DNA of 32,424 bases from Betaproteobacteria bacterium (GCA_009925955.1 RFPX01000001.1:1-32424); one strand, 5' to 3'. Positions 1 through 8,370 are shown, counted from the stretch's first letter. The notes: generated by a model not told the origin, from the letters alone. Made by a program: numbers and translations.

Positions 1-477
1 TTTCAGATGACGGGTGAGTTGCTGGGCCTGGACGGAATCAGCACCGACGCACACACGGTGACGGCGACCGCGCTCGAAGATTCGCAGGTGTGCATCATCC
101 CCTTCGATCAGCTCGAAGAGCTCTCCCGTGATTTCACCGAGCTTCAACGGCAATTCCACAAGATCATGAGCCGCGAGATCGTGCGCGACCACGGTGTCAT
201 GCTGCTGCTGGGCAGCATGAAGGCCGAGGAGCGTCTGGCGGCCTTCATGGTCAACCTGACCCAGCGGCTGCACAGCCGCGGCTACTCGTCTTCAGAAGTG
301 GTCTTGCGCATGACGCGCGAGGAAATCGGCAGCTACCTGGGCCTCAAGCTTGAAACCGTCAGCCGCACCTTTTCCCGCTTCCAGGACGAGGGTCTGCTGG
401 ACGTGAAACAGCGCCAGATCCGCATCCTCGACCAAGCACGCTTGAAGGACCTGGTGGGCGCAGCCACACCGTGCTGA
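1..477 (+). CDS. fnr: FNR/ANR-family oxygen-responsive transcription regulator, C-terminal part
   Basis: This is the 3' part of a Crp/FNR-family regulator; the reading frame is open from base 1, so the N-terminus (including any N-terminal iron-sulfur cysteines) lies outside the window. The visible part holds the end of the cyclic-nucleotide-like sensor domain, the dimerisation helix, and a winged helix-turn-helix. The helix-turn-helix begins near MTREEIGSYLG and has the recognition helix LETVSRTFSRFQ. The E-x-x-S-R pattern in that helix is the FNR/ANR type, known to read TTGAT-N4-ATCAA sites. A perfect site of that kind lies upstream of ccoN in this window. The gene is convergent with the cbb3 oxidase locus, so it is very likely the regulator of that locus. 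Paralogues such as FixK or ANR are possible, since the cluster-binding region cannot be seen. Confidence 0.9.
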   Translation, partial: FQMTGELLGLDGISTDAHTVTATALEDSQVCIIPFDQLEELSRDFTELQRQFHKIMSREIVRDHGVMLLLGSMKAEERLAAFMVNLTQRLHSRGYSSSEVVLRMTREEIGSYLGLKLETVSRTFSRFQDEGLLDVKQRQIRILDQARLKDLVGAATPC

Positions 478-482
478 CACCA

Positions 483-522
483 AGGGTGCGTCTGCGCACC
501 AAGCAAGGGCACAGACGCCCTC
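483..522. terminator. Hairpin between convergent fnr and cbb3 locus
   Basis: GCGTCTG at 488-494 pairs with CAGACGC at 512-518, and GG at 485-486 pairs with CC at 519-520 around a one-base bulge. A smaller nested stem, GGTGCG/CGCACC, occupies 485-500. The element lies between the fnr stop (477) and the stop of the last gene of the oxidase locus (521). It is a plausible two-way terminator, although no clear T-run follows on either strand. Confidence 0.45.
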
Positions 523-826
523 AGGGGCCGACCCTCACATCGTGGGTGAAGGTTTGCAGGGCGCGGCTGATACCGCAGGCCAAGGCGATGACCAACCAGA
601 ACAAGAAGAAGCTGACGGTGTAGACCGCCTGCACAGGCCAGTCGATGGCCTGCTGTCCGAACCAATGGAGCGCTGATGGGTCGACCACCGAAAACACCAA
701 GCCCTCCATAACACCGGCCATCAGAAAGGATGGCCAGGCGATCTGCATGGCCATCAGCTGAACCGGCCCGACGGGCGGTGTGGCGGGTGGATCCTCCTGG
801 GGATCGGAGTCGCTGGAGGCCTGCAT
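521..826 (-). CDS. Small two-helix membrane protein at the end of the cbb3 locus
   Basis: This 101-residue protein of unknown function begins at ATG 826. That ATG shares one base with the fixH stop (TGATG), so the two are probably translationally coupled. The first 20 or so residues are polar and rich in proline and acidic residues. Two hydrophobic stretches follow: about residues 27-47 (from MQIAWPSFLMAGV) and about 65-85 (YTVSFFLFWLVIALACG). They are joined by a loop containing HWFGQQAIDWP. An upstream in-frame start would run deep into fixH in another frame, so it is rejected. Its position as the last gene of the oxidase locus suggests a role in assembly or stability of the cbb3 oxidase, but the sequence does not show which. 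I do not recognise a named family. Confidence 0.75.
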   Translation of the reverse strand: MQASSDSDPQEDPPATPPVGPVQLMAMQIAWPSFLMAGVMEGLVFSVVDPSALHWFGQQAIDWPVQAVYTVSFFLFWLVIALACGISRALQTFTHDVRVGP

Positions 827-1158
827 CACGGGCGCGCCCGGCTGGTGGCTGCATGGTTGCGCGCCACTTGGGCGGGGGCGTGCGCGTCGTCGGCCCTGAC
901 ACCCTGTGCACGGTGGTCCGTCACGATCGGGTCTGGATGCTGGATGGCCAGCCACAGGGTCCAAAAGCCCGCCACCACCACCAACAGCGGGCCCGAAATC
1001 ACCAGCCAAACCATGGGGTGGCGCCACCAGGGCGCCTCCTTGGCCGCGACCGTTGAGGCCTCGCGCCGCTCGCTTTGGCTTTGGCGCTCATTGAGCTTGG
1101 GTGTTTCAGCCATCGTCATGGGCTCCTCGTGCCGCATCATCTGAGCAACGCCCCTCAT
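826..1158 (-). CDS. ccoH: FixH/CcoH family cbb3 oxidase assembly protein
   Basis: This is a 110-residue protein with a polar N-terminus and one strong membrane helix at roughly residues 48-70 (from PMVWLVISGPLLVVV). The short outer segment continues WLAIQHPDPIVTD, which is the FixH pattern of a helix followed by a conserved DP-containing stretch. FixH proteins act with CcoG and CcoI in cofactor insertion and assembly of cbb3 oxidase in the inner membrane. The start at ATG 1158 overlaps the ccoG stop as ATGA. Internal ATGs at residues 7, 8, 14 and 16 are alternatives. The protein is shorter than many FixH proteins (about 150-170 aa), so the periplasmic domain is reduced. Confidence 0.8.
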   Translation of the reverse strand: MRGVAQMMRHEEPMTMAETPKLNERQSQSERREASTVAAKEAPWWRHPMVWLVISGPLLVVVAGFWTLWLAIQHPDPIVTDHRAQGVRADDAHAPAQVARNHAATSRARP

Positions 1159-2678
1159 CGCGGCACGATGAAGGTGCTCCGTTCCTTGATCGAGCCCAGG
1201 CTCGGCCCGCCCGTGTCATCAAACACCTGCACCACCATGGAAACCGGGTGGCTGCCGGGCTTGAGTTGCTGATGGGCTTCGGGTGGCAGCTCCAAAGTCA
1301 CGGCCACCCAGCGCGCCTGCGAGCCCTCCACCCGTGCCGAGGCCGACACACCGTCACCGTCCACCGCCTGACTCACCAGCCTGAGCCCGTCCAGTCCTTC
1401 CGCACTGAAGCGAAACAGCTGCGGCTGCTCCGACGCGTTCATCAACTGGAGTCGGTAGACGTTTTGCACCTGCCCATCGGGTCCGAGCCTGGCCAGGGAA
1501 GCACGGTCGCGAATCACATCCACCCGGAAGGGATGACGCAAGGCCAAGCTGGCGACCATCCCGGCCACGATCAAGGCCAGGATCGACCCGTAGACGAGCA
1601 CACGGGGCCGCAACACACGGCGCCACACCGATGGGCCAGAGCCGCTCAGGGCCATGTGGTTCTGGGTGTCGTAGCGAACCAACCCCCTCGGATAGTGCAT
1701 CTTGTCCATGACGGAATCGCAGACATCGATGCAGGCTGCACATCCGATGCACTCGTACTGCAAGCCCTGACGAATGTCGATGCCGGTGGGGCACACCTGC
1801 ACGCACAGCCCACAGTCGATGCAACGGCCCAATCCTTTGCCCTCATGGTCTTCGCGGCGGCCTCGGCTGCCCCTGGGCTCTCCGAGGGCCTGGTCATAGG
1901 TGATGACCAGGGTGTCCTTGTCGAACATGGCGCTTTGAAAGCGCGCGTAGGGGCACATGTACTTGCAGACCTGCTCGCGCAGGTGTCCGGCGAAGCCGTA
2001 GGTGGCCAGACCGTAGAACAGCACCCAGAACCACTCCCAGGGGCCAAACGCCAGGGTGAAGGACTCGGCCCACAACTGCCGAATCGGCGTGAAGTAGCCC
2101 ACGAATGTCAGACCAGTCCACAGGCTCAAAGCGATCCAGGCACCCTGTTTGAGCGACTTGCGCCACAGCTTGTCGAATGTCCATCCACCTTGGTCGCGCT
2201 TGATGCGCTCGCTGCGGTTGCCCTCCAGGCGGCGCTCGATCCACATGAAGATTTCGGTGTAAACCGTCTGAGGACACGCGTAGCCACACCACAGCCGCCC
2301 GGCCACAGCCGTGAACAAGAACAGCGTATAGGCCGCGATGATCAACAAGCCGGCCAGATAGATGAAATCCTGCGGATAGAGAACCAGGTCAAAGATGTAA
2401 AAGCGCCGTGCCTGCAGATCCAGCAAGACGGCCGGCCGCCCATTCCAGGGCAGCCAGGGAAGCCCGTAGAACAACAGCTGCGTGATCCAAACCAAGGCCC
2501 AACGCCAGCGCTGGTACCAACCCTTAACGGTCCTCGGGTGGATCTTCTCGTGCTTCTGATACAGCCACACCACACGAGCAGCCGCCTCAGGCCCTTCGGC
2601 TCCCGAGGCAGGCTGCTGCGGATGGACGGGAAGGATCAACGCGCAGCCACCGTTGACCGGGTGTTCGACAGGCCCCAC
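1155..2678 (-). CDS. ccoG: Cytochrome c oxidase accessory protein CcoG (FixG), polyferredoxin
   Basis: CcoG is an inner-membrane polyferredoxin that helps deliver reduced copper to cbb3 oxidase. The protein shows several membrane helices, the CGYACPQ motif with the following EIFMWIERRLEGNR stretch, and CKYMCPYARFQ. It then has two ferredoxin-type four-cysteine clusters (CIDCGLCVQVCP and CIGCAACIDVCD), a further helix, and a C-terminal Ig-like FixG domain. The start is uncertain. The frame opens at GTG 2678, which overlaps ccoP by 43 bases. A TTG at 2639 gives a four-base TTGA overlap with the ccoP stop and may be the true start. There is no ATG before the conserved YQKHEKIHPR block. The gene sits between ccoP and ccoH, as usual. 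Confidence 0.93.
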   Translation of the reverse strand: MGPVEHPVNGGCALILPVHPQQPASGAEGPEAAARVVWLYQKHEKIHPRTVKGWYQRWRWALVWITQLLFYGLPWLPWNGRPAVLLDLQARRFYIFDLVLYPQDFIYLAGLLIIAAYTLFLFTAVAGRLWCGYACPQTVYTEIFMWIERRLEGNRSERIKRDQGGWTFDKLWRKSLKQGAWIALSLWTGLTFVGYFTPIRQLWAESFTLAFGPWEWFWVLFYGLATYGFAGHLREQVCKYMCPYARFQSAMFDKDTLVITYDQALGEPRGSRGRREDHEGKGLGRCIDCGLCVQVCPTGIDIRQGLQYECIGCAACIDVCDSVMDKMHYPRGLVRYDTQNHMALSGSGPSVWRRVLRPRVLVYGSILALIVAGMVASLALRHPFRVDVIRDRASLARLGPDGQVQNVYRLQLMNASEQPQLFRFSAEGLDGLRLVSQAVDGDGVSASARVEGSQARWVAVTLELPPEAHQQLKPGSHPVSMVVQVFDDTGGPSLGSIKERSTFIVPR

Positions 2679-3553
2679 ACGTAGCCGGCCAACACGTGGA
2701 TCTGCTCGGCCGTCAACAGCTTGTCCTGAGCCGGCATCACGTTGACCTTGCCCTTTTGGATGATGTTCACGATGGCCTGTTCACCCCACCCGTGCAACCA
2801 AACCCGGTCTCGAAGGTTGGGGGCGCCCAAGGCGGTATTGCCTCGCCCATCGGCCCCATGGCAGCCGGCACACACCGCGAACTTGGCCTTGCCAGCTTGT
2901 GCGGCCAAGCTGTTGTGCGGGCTTCCCGAGAGGCTCATGACGTAGTGCGCCACTTGGCGCGCGTCCTCTGCACTTCCCAAGGCCGCGGCCATGGGCGGCA
3001 TGTTCCCCACCCGCCCCTTGGTGATCGTCTCCTTGATCTGTTCCAGTGAACCACCATGCAACCAGTCGGCATCGGTGAGGTTCGGAAACCCCTTGCTCCC
3101 GCGGGCATCCGACCCATGGCAGGCGGCGCAGTGGTTGACAAACAAGCGCTCCCCAATGGCGCGGGCCTGCGGGTCCACCGCCAAGGCTGGCGCATCGAGC
3201 TCAACGAAGCGGGCGTACGTGCTGCTGAGCTCCGCCCTGCTCTGTGCCTGCTCGGCTTCCCACTGGGCCTGGCTGCTCCACTTCAGGAGGCCGGGGTTCG
3301 CACCCAGGCCCGGGTAAAGGGCGAGATAGACGGCGGCAAACACGACCGTGAGGACGAACAATCCCATCCACCACCGGGGCAGCGGGTTGTTGAGCTCACG
3401 AAGGTCCTCATCCCAAACGTGGCCCGTGGTGTTGTCGCCGGCCATCACCTTTCGACGGCTGGCCATCACCAGGAGGGCCAGACACGCGATGAGGGCCAAG
3501 ACCGTGGCCACCGCCACAAACAGGGCCCACCCGGGGGAAATGAAGTCAGCCAC
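2636..3553 (-). CDS. ccoP: cbb3-type cytochrome c oxidase subunit III, dihaem CcoP
   Basis: CcoP is the dihaem membrane cytochrome c that passes electrons from soluble cytochromes to CcoO and CcoN. The GTG at 3553 is chosen over more upstream starts because AGGAGG lies nine bases before it and the product begins MADFISPGW, the usual CcoP opening. It overlaps the ccoQ stop by eight bases. The 305-residue product has two N-terminal helices (about 9-31 and 61-80). Two c-type haem sites follow, C142-A-A-C-H146 and C228-A-G-C-H232, with probable axial methionines near M185 and M273 (both in a Met-Pro context). Length and order match the family. Confidence 0.96.
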   Translation of the reverse strand: MADFISPGWALFVAVATVLALIACLALLVMASRRKVMAGDNTTGHVWDEDLRELNNPLPRWWMGLFVLTVVFAAVYLALYPGLGANPGLLKWSSQAQWEAEQAQSRAELSSTYARFVELDAPALAVDPQARAIGERLFVNHCAACHGSDARGSKGFPNLTDADWLHGGSLEQIKETITKGRVGNMPPMAAALGSAEDARQVAHYVMSLSGSPHNSLAAQAGKAKFAVCAGCHGADGRGNTALGAPNLRDRVWLHGWGEQAIVNIIQKGKVNVMPAQDKLLTAEQIHVLAGYVWGLSNTRSTVAAR

Positions 3554-3725
3554 CTTGTCCACCCTCCTGCCGATGGGGGGCTTCGACGCCCTCCCCCTCA
3601 AAGACCAATTGCGAGGCGGCACGGTGGGCCGGTAAAGCCTTGGCGCGCCACACGTGGGCCACCAGGCCCAGAAAGCAACCGAACCCCACCACGGTGATCA
3701 GGCTGCGCACATCGTTGATGTCCAT
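3546..3725 (-). CDS. ccoQ: cbb3-type oxidase subunit IV, CcoQ
   Basis: This short gene is read directly from the sequence. It encodes 59 residues starting MDINDVRSLITVVGFG, with one membrane helix at about residues 8-25 (LITVVGFGCFLGLVAHVW). The tail is charged and glycine-rich, ending EGGQGG. CcoQ stabilises the interaction of CcoP with the CcoN-CcoO core. Size, single helix and position between ccoO and ccoP fit the family. The stop overlaps the start of ccoP, so the two are probably coupled. Confidence 0.9.
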   Translation of the reverse strand: MDINDVRSLITVVGFGCFLGLVAHVWRAKALPAHRAASQLVFEGEGVEAPHRQEGGQGG

Positions 3726-3747
3726 ATCGAACTTCCGCTGAGACTGT

Positions 3748-4368
3748 CTATTTGCGCGCCGTACCCAGCACCTGCAGGTAGGCCACCAACGCGTCCAGTT
3801 CGCTGCGGCCCTTGGCTGCGCTGATGGCGCCGGCGATGTCCTCGTCCGTGTAAGGATGTCCCAGGGTGCGCAAGGCCGTCATCTTGGCCGGCAGGATCTC
3901 GGCGTCCACCGCAGCCGTCTCCAACCATGGGTATGCCGGCATGTTGGATTCGGGCACCAAGTCACGGGGGTTGATCAGGTGCAGACGGTGCCACTCGTCG
4001 TTGTACTTGCCCCCCACGCGGTGCAGGTCGGGCCCCGTTCGCTTGCTGCCCCACTGGAAGGGCCGGTCGTAGACAAACTCGCCTGCCACCGATGCAGAGC
4101 CATAGCGCAGGGTTTCGGCACGGAAGGGCCGAATCATTTGCGAGTGGCAGTTGTAGCAACCCTCGCGCACATAAATGTCACGGCCGGCAAGCTGCAAGGC
4201 GGTGTAGGGCTGAAGACCCTCGATCGCCTGGGTGGTGGACCGTTGGAAGAACAAGGGGATGATCTCCACCATGCCGCCGACCGCCACGGTCAGCAAGATG
4301 AGCACGATCATCAACAGGCTGTTGGTCTCGATCCGCTCGTGACCGGTGGGCTTGGTACTGGCGTCCAT
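3748..4368 (-). CDS. ccoO: cbb3-type cytochrome c oxidase subunit II, monohaem CcoO
   Basis: CcoO is the membrane-anchored monohaem cytochrome c of the oxidase. The chosen start, ATG 4368, has GAAGGA six bases upstream; another ATG two codons earlier sits directly against that site. The 206-residue product opens MDASTKPTGHERIETNS. It has one membrane helix at about 18-40 and the haem site C71-Y-N-C-H75 within EGCYNCHSQMIRPFR, with a likely distal ligand M143 in PESNMPAYPW. The conserved SKRTGPDLHRVGGKY stretch is present. The gene follows ccoN by ten bases, so it belongs to the same transcript. Confidence 0.96.
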   Translation of the reverse strand: MDASTKPTGHERIETNSLLMIVLILLTVAVGGMVEIIPLFFQRSTTQAIEGLQPYTALQLAGRDIYVREGCYNCHSQMIRPFRAETLRYGSASVAGEFVYDRPFQWGSKRTGPDLHRVGGKYNDEWHRLHLINPRDLVPESNMPAYPWLETAAVDAEILPAKMTALRTLGHPYTDEDIAGAISAAKGRSELDALVAYLQVLGTARK

Positions 4369-4378
4369 GTTCATTCCT

Positions 4379-5830
4379 TCAAGCGTGTGCCAAGCGCAGC
4401 GGAATCGCAACGGCTTGTGGGCGTCCAGCCCGTACGGTCATCACCACGTTCCACCCCATGATCAGCATGCCGGCCAGGTACAGCACACCGCCACCCAAAC
4501 GGATCACATAGAAGGGGAAGGAAGCCTTCACGCTCTCGACGAAGCTCCAGGCCAGCGTGCCATCCGGATTGACTGCGCGCCACATCAGGCCTTGCATCAC
4601 GCCCGCGATCCACATGGCGGCGATGTACAAGACGATGCCGATGGTGGCCACCCAGAAGTGCAGTTCGATGGCCCGGGTGCTGTGCATCTTCGTTTGGCCG
4701 AACATGCGCGGGATCAGGTGGTACAGGGCACCCATGGAGATCAGGCCCACCCATCCCAGCGCACCGCTGTGCACGTGCCCGACCGTCCAGTCGGTGTAAT
4801 GGCTCAGGGCGTTGACCGTTTTGATGGACATCATGGGCCCCTCAAAGGTGCTCATCCCATAAAAGGACAGGCTGACGATCAGGAACTTCAGAATGGGATC
4901 GTCCCGCAGCTTGTGCCAAGCGCCTGACAGGGTCATGATTCCGTTGATCATCCCGCCCCAGCTGGGCGCCAGCAGCACCAGAGAAAACAACATACCGATG
5001 CTTTGCGCCCAATCGGGCAGCGCGGTGTAGTGAAGATGGTGGGGGCCTGCCCACATGTACGTAAAGATCAAGGCCCAGAAGTGGACGATCGACAGGCGGT
5101 AGGAGTACACCGGCCGCTCGGCCTGCTTGGGGATGTAGTAATACATCATCCCCAGGAAGCCCGCTGTGAGGAAGAAGCCCACTGCGTTGTGGCCGTACCA
5201 CCACTGCACCATCGCGTCCTGCACACCGGCATAGGCGCTGTAGCTCTTGGTCAGGCTCACCGGTATGGCCGCCGAGTTCACGATGTGCAGCAGGGCCACC
5301 GTCAAGATGAAGGCGCCGAAGAACCAGTTGGCCACGTAAATGTGCTGCACACGGCGTTGGGCCAGGGTTCCAAAGAACACAATGGCGTAGGACACCCACA
5401 CCACGGCGATCAACACGTCGATGGGCCACTCCAGCTCCGCATATTCCTTGCCACTGGTGACCCCCAAGGGCAGGCTCACAGCCGCCAGCAGGATCACCAA
5501 CTGCCACCCCAAAAAGGTGAACATGGCCAGCCCCGGCGCGAACAGACGCGTCTGGCAGGTGCGCTGCACCACGTGGTAGGAGGTCGCAAAGAGCGCACAT
5601 CCCCCGAACGCAAAGATCACGGCGTTGGTGTGCAGCGGACGCAAGCGGCCGTAGCTCAGCCACGGAACCCCAAAGTTCAACTCGGGCCAGGCCAACTGCG
5701 CGGCGATGAACACCCCCACGGCCATCCCAACCACACCCCAAACCACCGCAGCCAGGGCAAAGAGCCGAACGGTGCTGTCCGCATAGACCTCCCCCTGCGC
5801 CGGGACCGCTGTTGGTGCTCGTATGGTCAT
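4379..5830 (-). CDS. ccoN: cbb3-type cytochrome c oxidase subunit I, CcoN
   Basis: CcoN is the catalytic haem-copper subunit that reduces oxygen to water with high affinity. ATG 5830 is preceded by AAGGAGG at good spacing, so the upstream in-frame ATG (5851) is not used. The 483 residues carry about twelve membrane helices. Visible ligands are H67 (LRPLHTNA, low-spin haem), H214 (WWYGHNAVG, CuB), H264 and H265 (GPHHLHY, CuB), and H352 and H354 (GHVHSG, haems b3 and b). The YYYIPKQ stretch near 230 carries the usual tyrosine region. The gene heads ccoN-O-Q-P-G-H. A perfect FNR box lies about 72-85 bases upstream, so it is expected to be induced when oxygen is low. Confidence 0.97.
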   Translation of the reverse strand: MTIRAPTAVPAQGEVYADSTVRLFALAAVVWGVVGMAVGVFIAAQLAWPELNFGVPWLSYGRLRPLHTNAVIFAFGGCALFATSYHVVQRTCQTRLFAPGLAMFTFLGWQLVILLAAVSLPLGVTSGKEYAELEWPIDVLIAVVWVSYAIVFFGTLAQRRVQHIYVANWFFGAFILTVALLHIVNSAAIPVSLTKSYSAYAGVQDAMVQWWYGHNAVGFFLTAGFLGMMYYYIPKQAERPVYSYRLSIVHFWALIFTYMWAGPHHLHYTALPDWAQSIGMLFSLVLLAPSWGGMINGIMTLSGAWHKLRDDPILKFLIVSLSFYGMSTFEGPMMSIKTVNALSHYTDWTVGHVHSGALGWVGLISMGALYHLIPRMFGQTKMHSTRAIELHFWVATIGIVLYIAAMWIAGVMQGLMWRAVNPDGTLAWSFVESVKASFPFYVIRLGGGVLYLAGMLIMGWNVVMTVRAGRPQAVAIPLRLAHA

Positions 5831-5873
5831 GCCGCCCTCCTTCGCGAACAACTGAAATGCCTCAAGGTTTCAG

Positions 5874-5915
5874 ATTGTTTCGACTCACCTTCGGGTTGGC
5901 CTTGATCTTCATCAA
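5874..5915 (-). promoter_or_regulatory. FNR-dependent class II promoter of ccoN
   Basis: A perfect palindromic FNR/ANR box, TTGAT-CTTC-ATCAA, occupies 5902-5915. On the minus strand a -10-like AACAAT (4 of 6) sits at 5874-5879. If transcription starts near 5868, the box centre (5908.5) is about 41 bases upstream, the standard class II FNR position. The ccoN ATG is at 5830. The box overlaps the stop codon of ccoS (5912-5914), so the operator is embedded in the end of the preceding gene. Confidence 0.85.
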
Positions 5916-6052
5916 GCCCGGTCCTCCAAGATGCGCACGCCTTCGCGCTCAAGCTCTTCAAACTGATCGCGGTGCACGGCCCAACCGAAGACGCCCAGGA
6001 TCAGCAGCACGAGCACGGCTGACAGCGGAATGAGGAGATAGAGCACTTCCAT
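5912..6052 (-). CDS. ccoS: cbb3 oxidase maturation protein CcoS
   Basis: This 46-residue protein is read directly from the sequence and starts MEVLYLLIPLSAVLV. It has one membrane helix (about residues 3-25), then VHRDQFEELEREG, then an acidic tail. This is the typical CcoS layout, with the FxDLexpp-like segment replaced by DQFEELERE. CcoS is needed for incorporation of haem and copper into CcoN. ATG 6052 lies six bases after the ccoI stop, so ccoI-ccoS form a pair. The last codons and the stop overlap the FNR box that drives ccoN. Confidence 0.88.
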   Translation of the reverse strand: MEVLYLLIPLSAVLVLLILGVFGWAVHRDQFEELEREGVRILEDRA

Positions 6053-6058
6053 AGAGCC

Positions 6059-8332
6059 TCAGGGAGGGTTGACGGGTGTGGGTGAAGCGGGAGCGCCGGC
6101 TCGCCAGCTGTTGAGCACCACAAAGAGCGAACTCAAGGTCATGCCCAAACCGGCGGCCCAGGGGGGCAGCCAGCCGGCCAGGGCCAAGGGAATGGCCAAC
6201 AGGTTGTAGGCCAATGCCCAAAACAGGTTTTGTCGCATGACCCGCTGCGCGCGGCGTGCCTGAACAATGAGCTGAGGCAGCACGGCCAAGCGAGGCGGCC
6301 AGATCACCAGGTCGGCCTGTGCGGCCGCAGCGGCACTGCCCTGCCCCATGGCGATGGCCACATGCGCCTGGCCCAGGACCGGTGCATCGTTGATGCCGTC
6401 GCCCACCATGGCCACCACATGGCCCTGTCGCTGCAGGGACTCCACCAGCATCTGCTTGTCCGCTGGCGTAGCGCCGGCACGCAACACCGGCAACCCCAAC
6501 TGCGCGGCCACGCCAGCCACGCGCTCCGGTGCATCGCCTGACAACACGAAGCCGGTCACACCCAAGGATCGCAACGCCGCAATGGCCATCTGGGCGTCGG
6601 GGCGCATCGTGTCTTTCAGATCAAAGGCCACAAGCGGTCGGCCCACGGGGCCAAAGGCCAGTTGAAGGCTGGACACGGACAGCTGGACACCGGACGATTC
6701 AGCTGTCGCCGAGGTCCCGCTGACCCAATCCATGCGGCCCAAGCGCCAGCGCTGGCCGGTCTCATCGATGGCCTCCAGCCCCAAGCCTGGTCGCTCCTGA
6801 ACCTCTGACCACGCCCCTTTGTCCATCTCGCCACCCCCCGCCGCACGCACCAGCGCACGAGAGGCGGGGTGGCGAGACCACGCGGCCAAGGTGGCTGCGT
6901 GTGCCAGCAGAGGCGGCACTGCGGCTGCTCCCTCTGACAGGCGTGCGCCCACCACGCTCAATCGGTCCAGCGTCAGGGTGCCGGTCTTGTCGAACACCAC
7001 CTGGTCGATGCGCGCCAAGTCTTCCAGCGCCGACAGCCGTTGCAGCAGGACACCGTGTTGCGCAAACGCCCGGGCTGCGGCCGTCAACGCAGCGGGTGCG
7101 GCCAAGGACAAGGCACACGGGCAGGTCACCACCAGCACGGAGACCGCCACCCAAAGGGCTCGCGTGGGCTCGATCCACCACCAGACACCGGCGGAAAACA
7201 GGGCCAACGCCATGACGCCCCACAAAAAGGGAGCGGCCCAGCGGTCGGCCATCGCCACCAGGGGCGGCCGCTCCAGGGCGGCCCGCTCAGCCAAGTCCAA
7301 CAGGCGCGCCCAGTGCGTGTCCTGCCCAATGGCCGTGACGCAGACCTCGACCGGGTGGCCCTGGTTCACGCTGCCGCGCCACACAGACTGCCCTGGCTCT
7401 CGCACCACGGGCAGGGACTCCCCCGTCATCAAGGACTGGCTCACCGACGTGCTGCCTTTGAGGATCACCGCATCGGCTGCAAACCGCTCGCCGGCGGCCA
7501 CGCGCAGCCGGTCACCCACCTGAAGTGCCGAGGCGTCGACCCAGTCACTGCCACCGTGGTCCTTGAGGCGCTCCACGCGCTGCGGCACATCCCGCAGCAG
7601 ATGCTCCAAAGAGGCGGCGGCGTGGTGGCGCAGGCGCATCTCCACCCAGCGCCCGGTCAACAGGATCGCCACAAACATCGACAACGAGTCAAACACCACC
7701 TCGTCGCCCAAGGGCCCACCCGGGTTGAAGCTGACCACCGTGCTGGCGCCAAACATCACCACCATGCCCAACGCCACGGGCACGTCCATCACGATGCGCC
7801 GCTGGCGCAGCGCCCGCCAGGCCTGGCTCAAGAAGGGCGAGGCCGAGAACCACATCACGGGCAGGCACAGCAACCACTGGGCCCAGTTCAGCAGCCGCAA
7901 CAAGTCGGGCGCCATGTCCCCATCGGCGGCCACATAGGCCGGTGTGGCCAACATCATGACCTGCATGGCACAGAACCAAGCCACAAAGAGCTGCCACAGC
8001 AGTTGCTTGCGCTCTGCAGCCCTGACCTGGCCCTGATCAGCTACACCCGCTGGCTCGGCGCCGTAGCCAGCAGCCTGGATGGCCTGAACAATCTGCGCCA
8101 GGCTGCTCACATCCGGCCTCCAGCGCACCTGTGCCCTGTGCAACGAGGCGCTGACCCGAATCGACTGCACCCCCGGCACGTTTCGCACCGCAGCCTCAAT
8201 CAGCCCTGAACAGGCGGCGCAGTGCATGCCTTGGATCCACAGCGCCGCCTCTACGCTGCCCCCGGTGGCGTGCGGCGCTTCCCGCCGATCTTCGGCCTGC
8301 TGGGGCGGGGGGATGGATACTCCGTGAATCAT
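6059..8332 (-). CDS. ccoI: Copper-transporting P1B-type ATPase CcoI (FixI) for cbb3 oxidase
   Basis: CcoI is an inner-membrane P-type ATPase that supplies copper for the CuB site of CcoN. In the 757-residue product there is an N-terminal heavy-metal domain with GMHCAAC (C38, C41), then eight expected membrane helices. The phosphatase loop LMTGESLPV is near 301-309 and the copper channel motif C404-P-C406 follows. The phosphorylation site D448-KTGTLT and the hinge GDGINDAPV come next. ATG 8332 is the only ATG between the metal domain and the divergent gene; no clear ribosome site precedes it. The usual cysteine-rich segment before the metal domain of many CcoI proteins is not seen. The gene is followed at once by ccoS. 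Confidence 0.93.
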   Translation of the reverse strand: MIHGVSIPPPQQAEDRREAPHATGGSVEAALWIQGMHCAACSGLIEAAVRNVPGVQSIRVSASLHRAQVRWRPDVSSLAQIVQAIQAAGYGAEPAGVADQGQVRAAERKQLLWQLFVAWFCAMQVMMLATPAYVAADGDMAPDLLRLLNWAQWLLCLPVMWFSASPFLSQAWRALRQRRIVMDVPVALGMVVMFGASTVVSFNPGGPLGDEVVFDSLSMFVAILLTGRWVEMRLRHHAAASLEHLLRDVPQRVERLKDHGGSDWVDASALQVGDRLRVAAGERFAADAVILKGSTSVSQSLMTGESLPVVREPGQSVWRGSVNQGHPVEVCVTAIGQDTHWARLLDLAERAALERPPLVAMADRWAAPFLWGVMALALFSAGVWWWIEPTRALWVAVSVLVVTCPCALSLAAPAALTAAARAFAQHGVLLQRLSALEDLARIDQVVFDKTGTLTLDRLSVVGARLSEGAAAVPPLLAHAATLAAWSRHPASRALVRAAGGGEMDKGAWSEVQERPGLGLEAIDETGQRWRLGRMDWVSGTSATAESSGVQLSVSSLQLAFGPVGRPLVAFDLKDTMRPDAQMAIAALRSLGVTGFVLSGDAPERVAGVAAQLGLPVLRAGATPADKQMLVESLQRQGHVVAMVGDGINDAPVLGQAHVAIAMGQGSAAAAAQADLVIWPPRLAVLPQLIVQARRAQRVMRQNLFWALAYNLLAIPLALAGWLPPWAAGLGMTLSSLFVVLNSWRAGAPASPTPVNPP

Positions 8333-8370
8333 GAACGGCTGCGGTTGGGCGCGAGGCCCGCCATGCCACC

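Noticed and set aside
1101..2684. Long plus-strand open frame (527 codons) opposite ccoG
   Set aside because: It is the antisense shadow of ccoG: composition is rich in His, Gln, Pro and Gly with no recognisable motif, while the opposite strand encodes a clear polyferredoxin.
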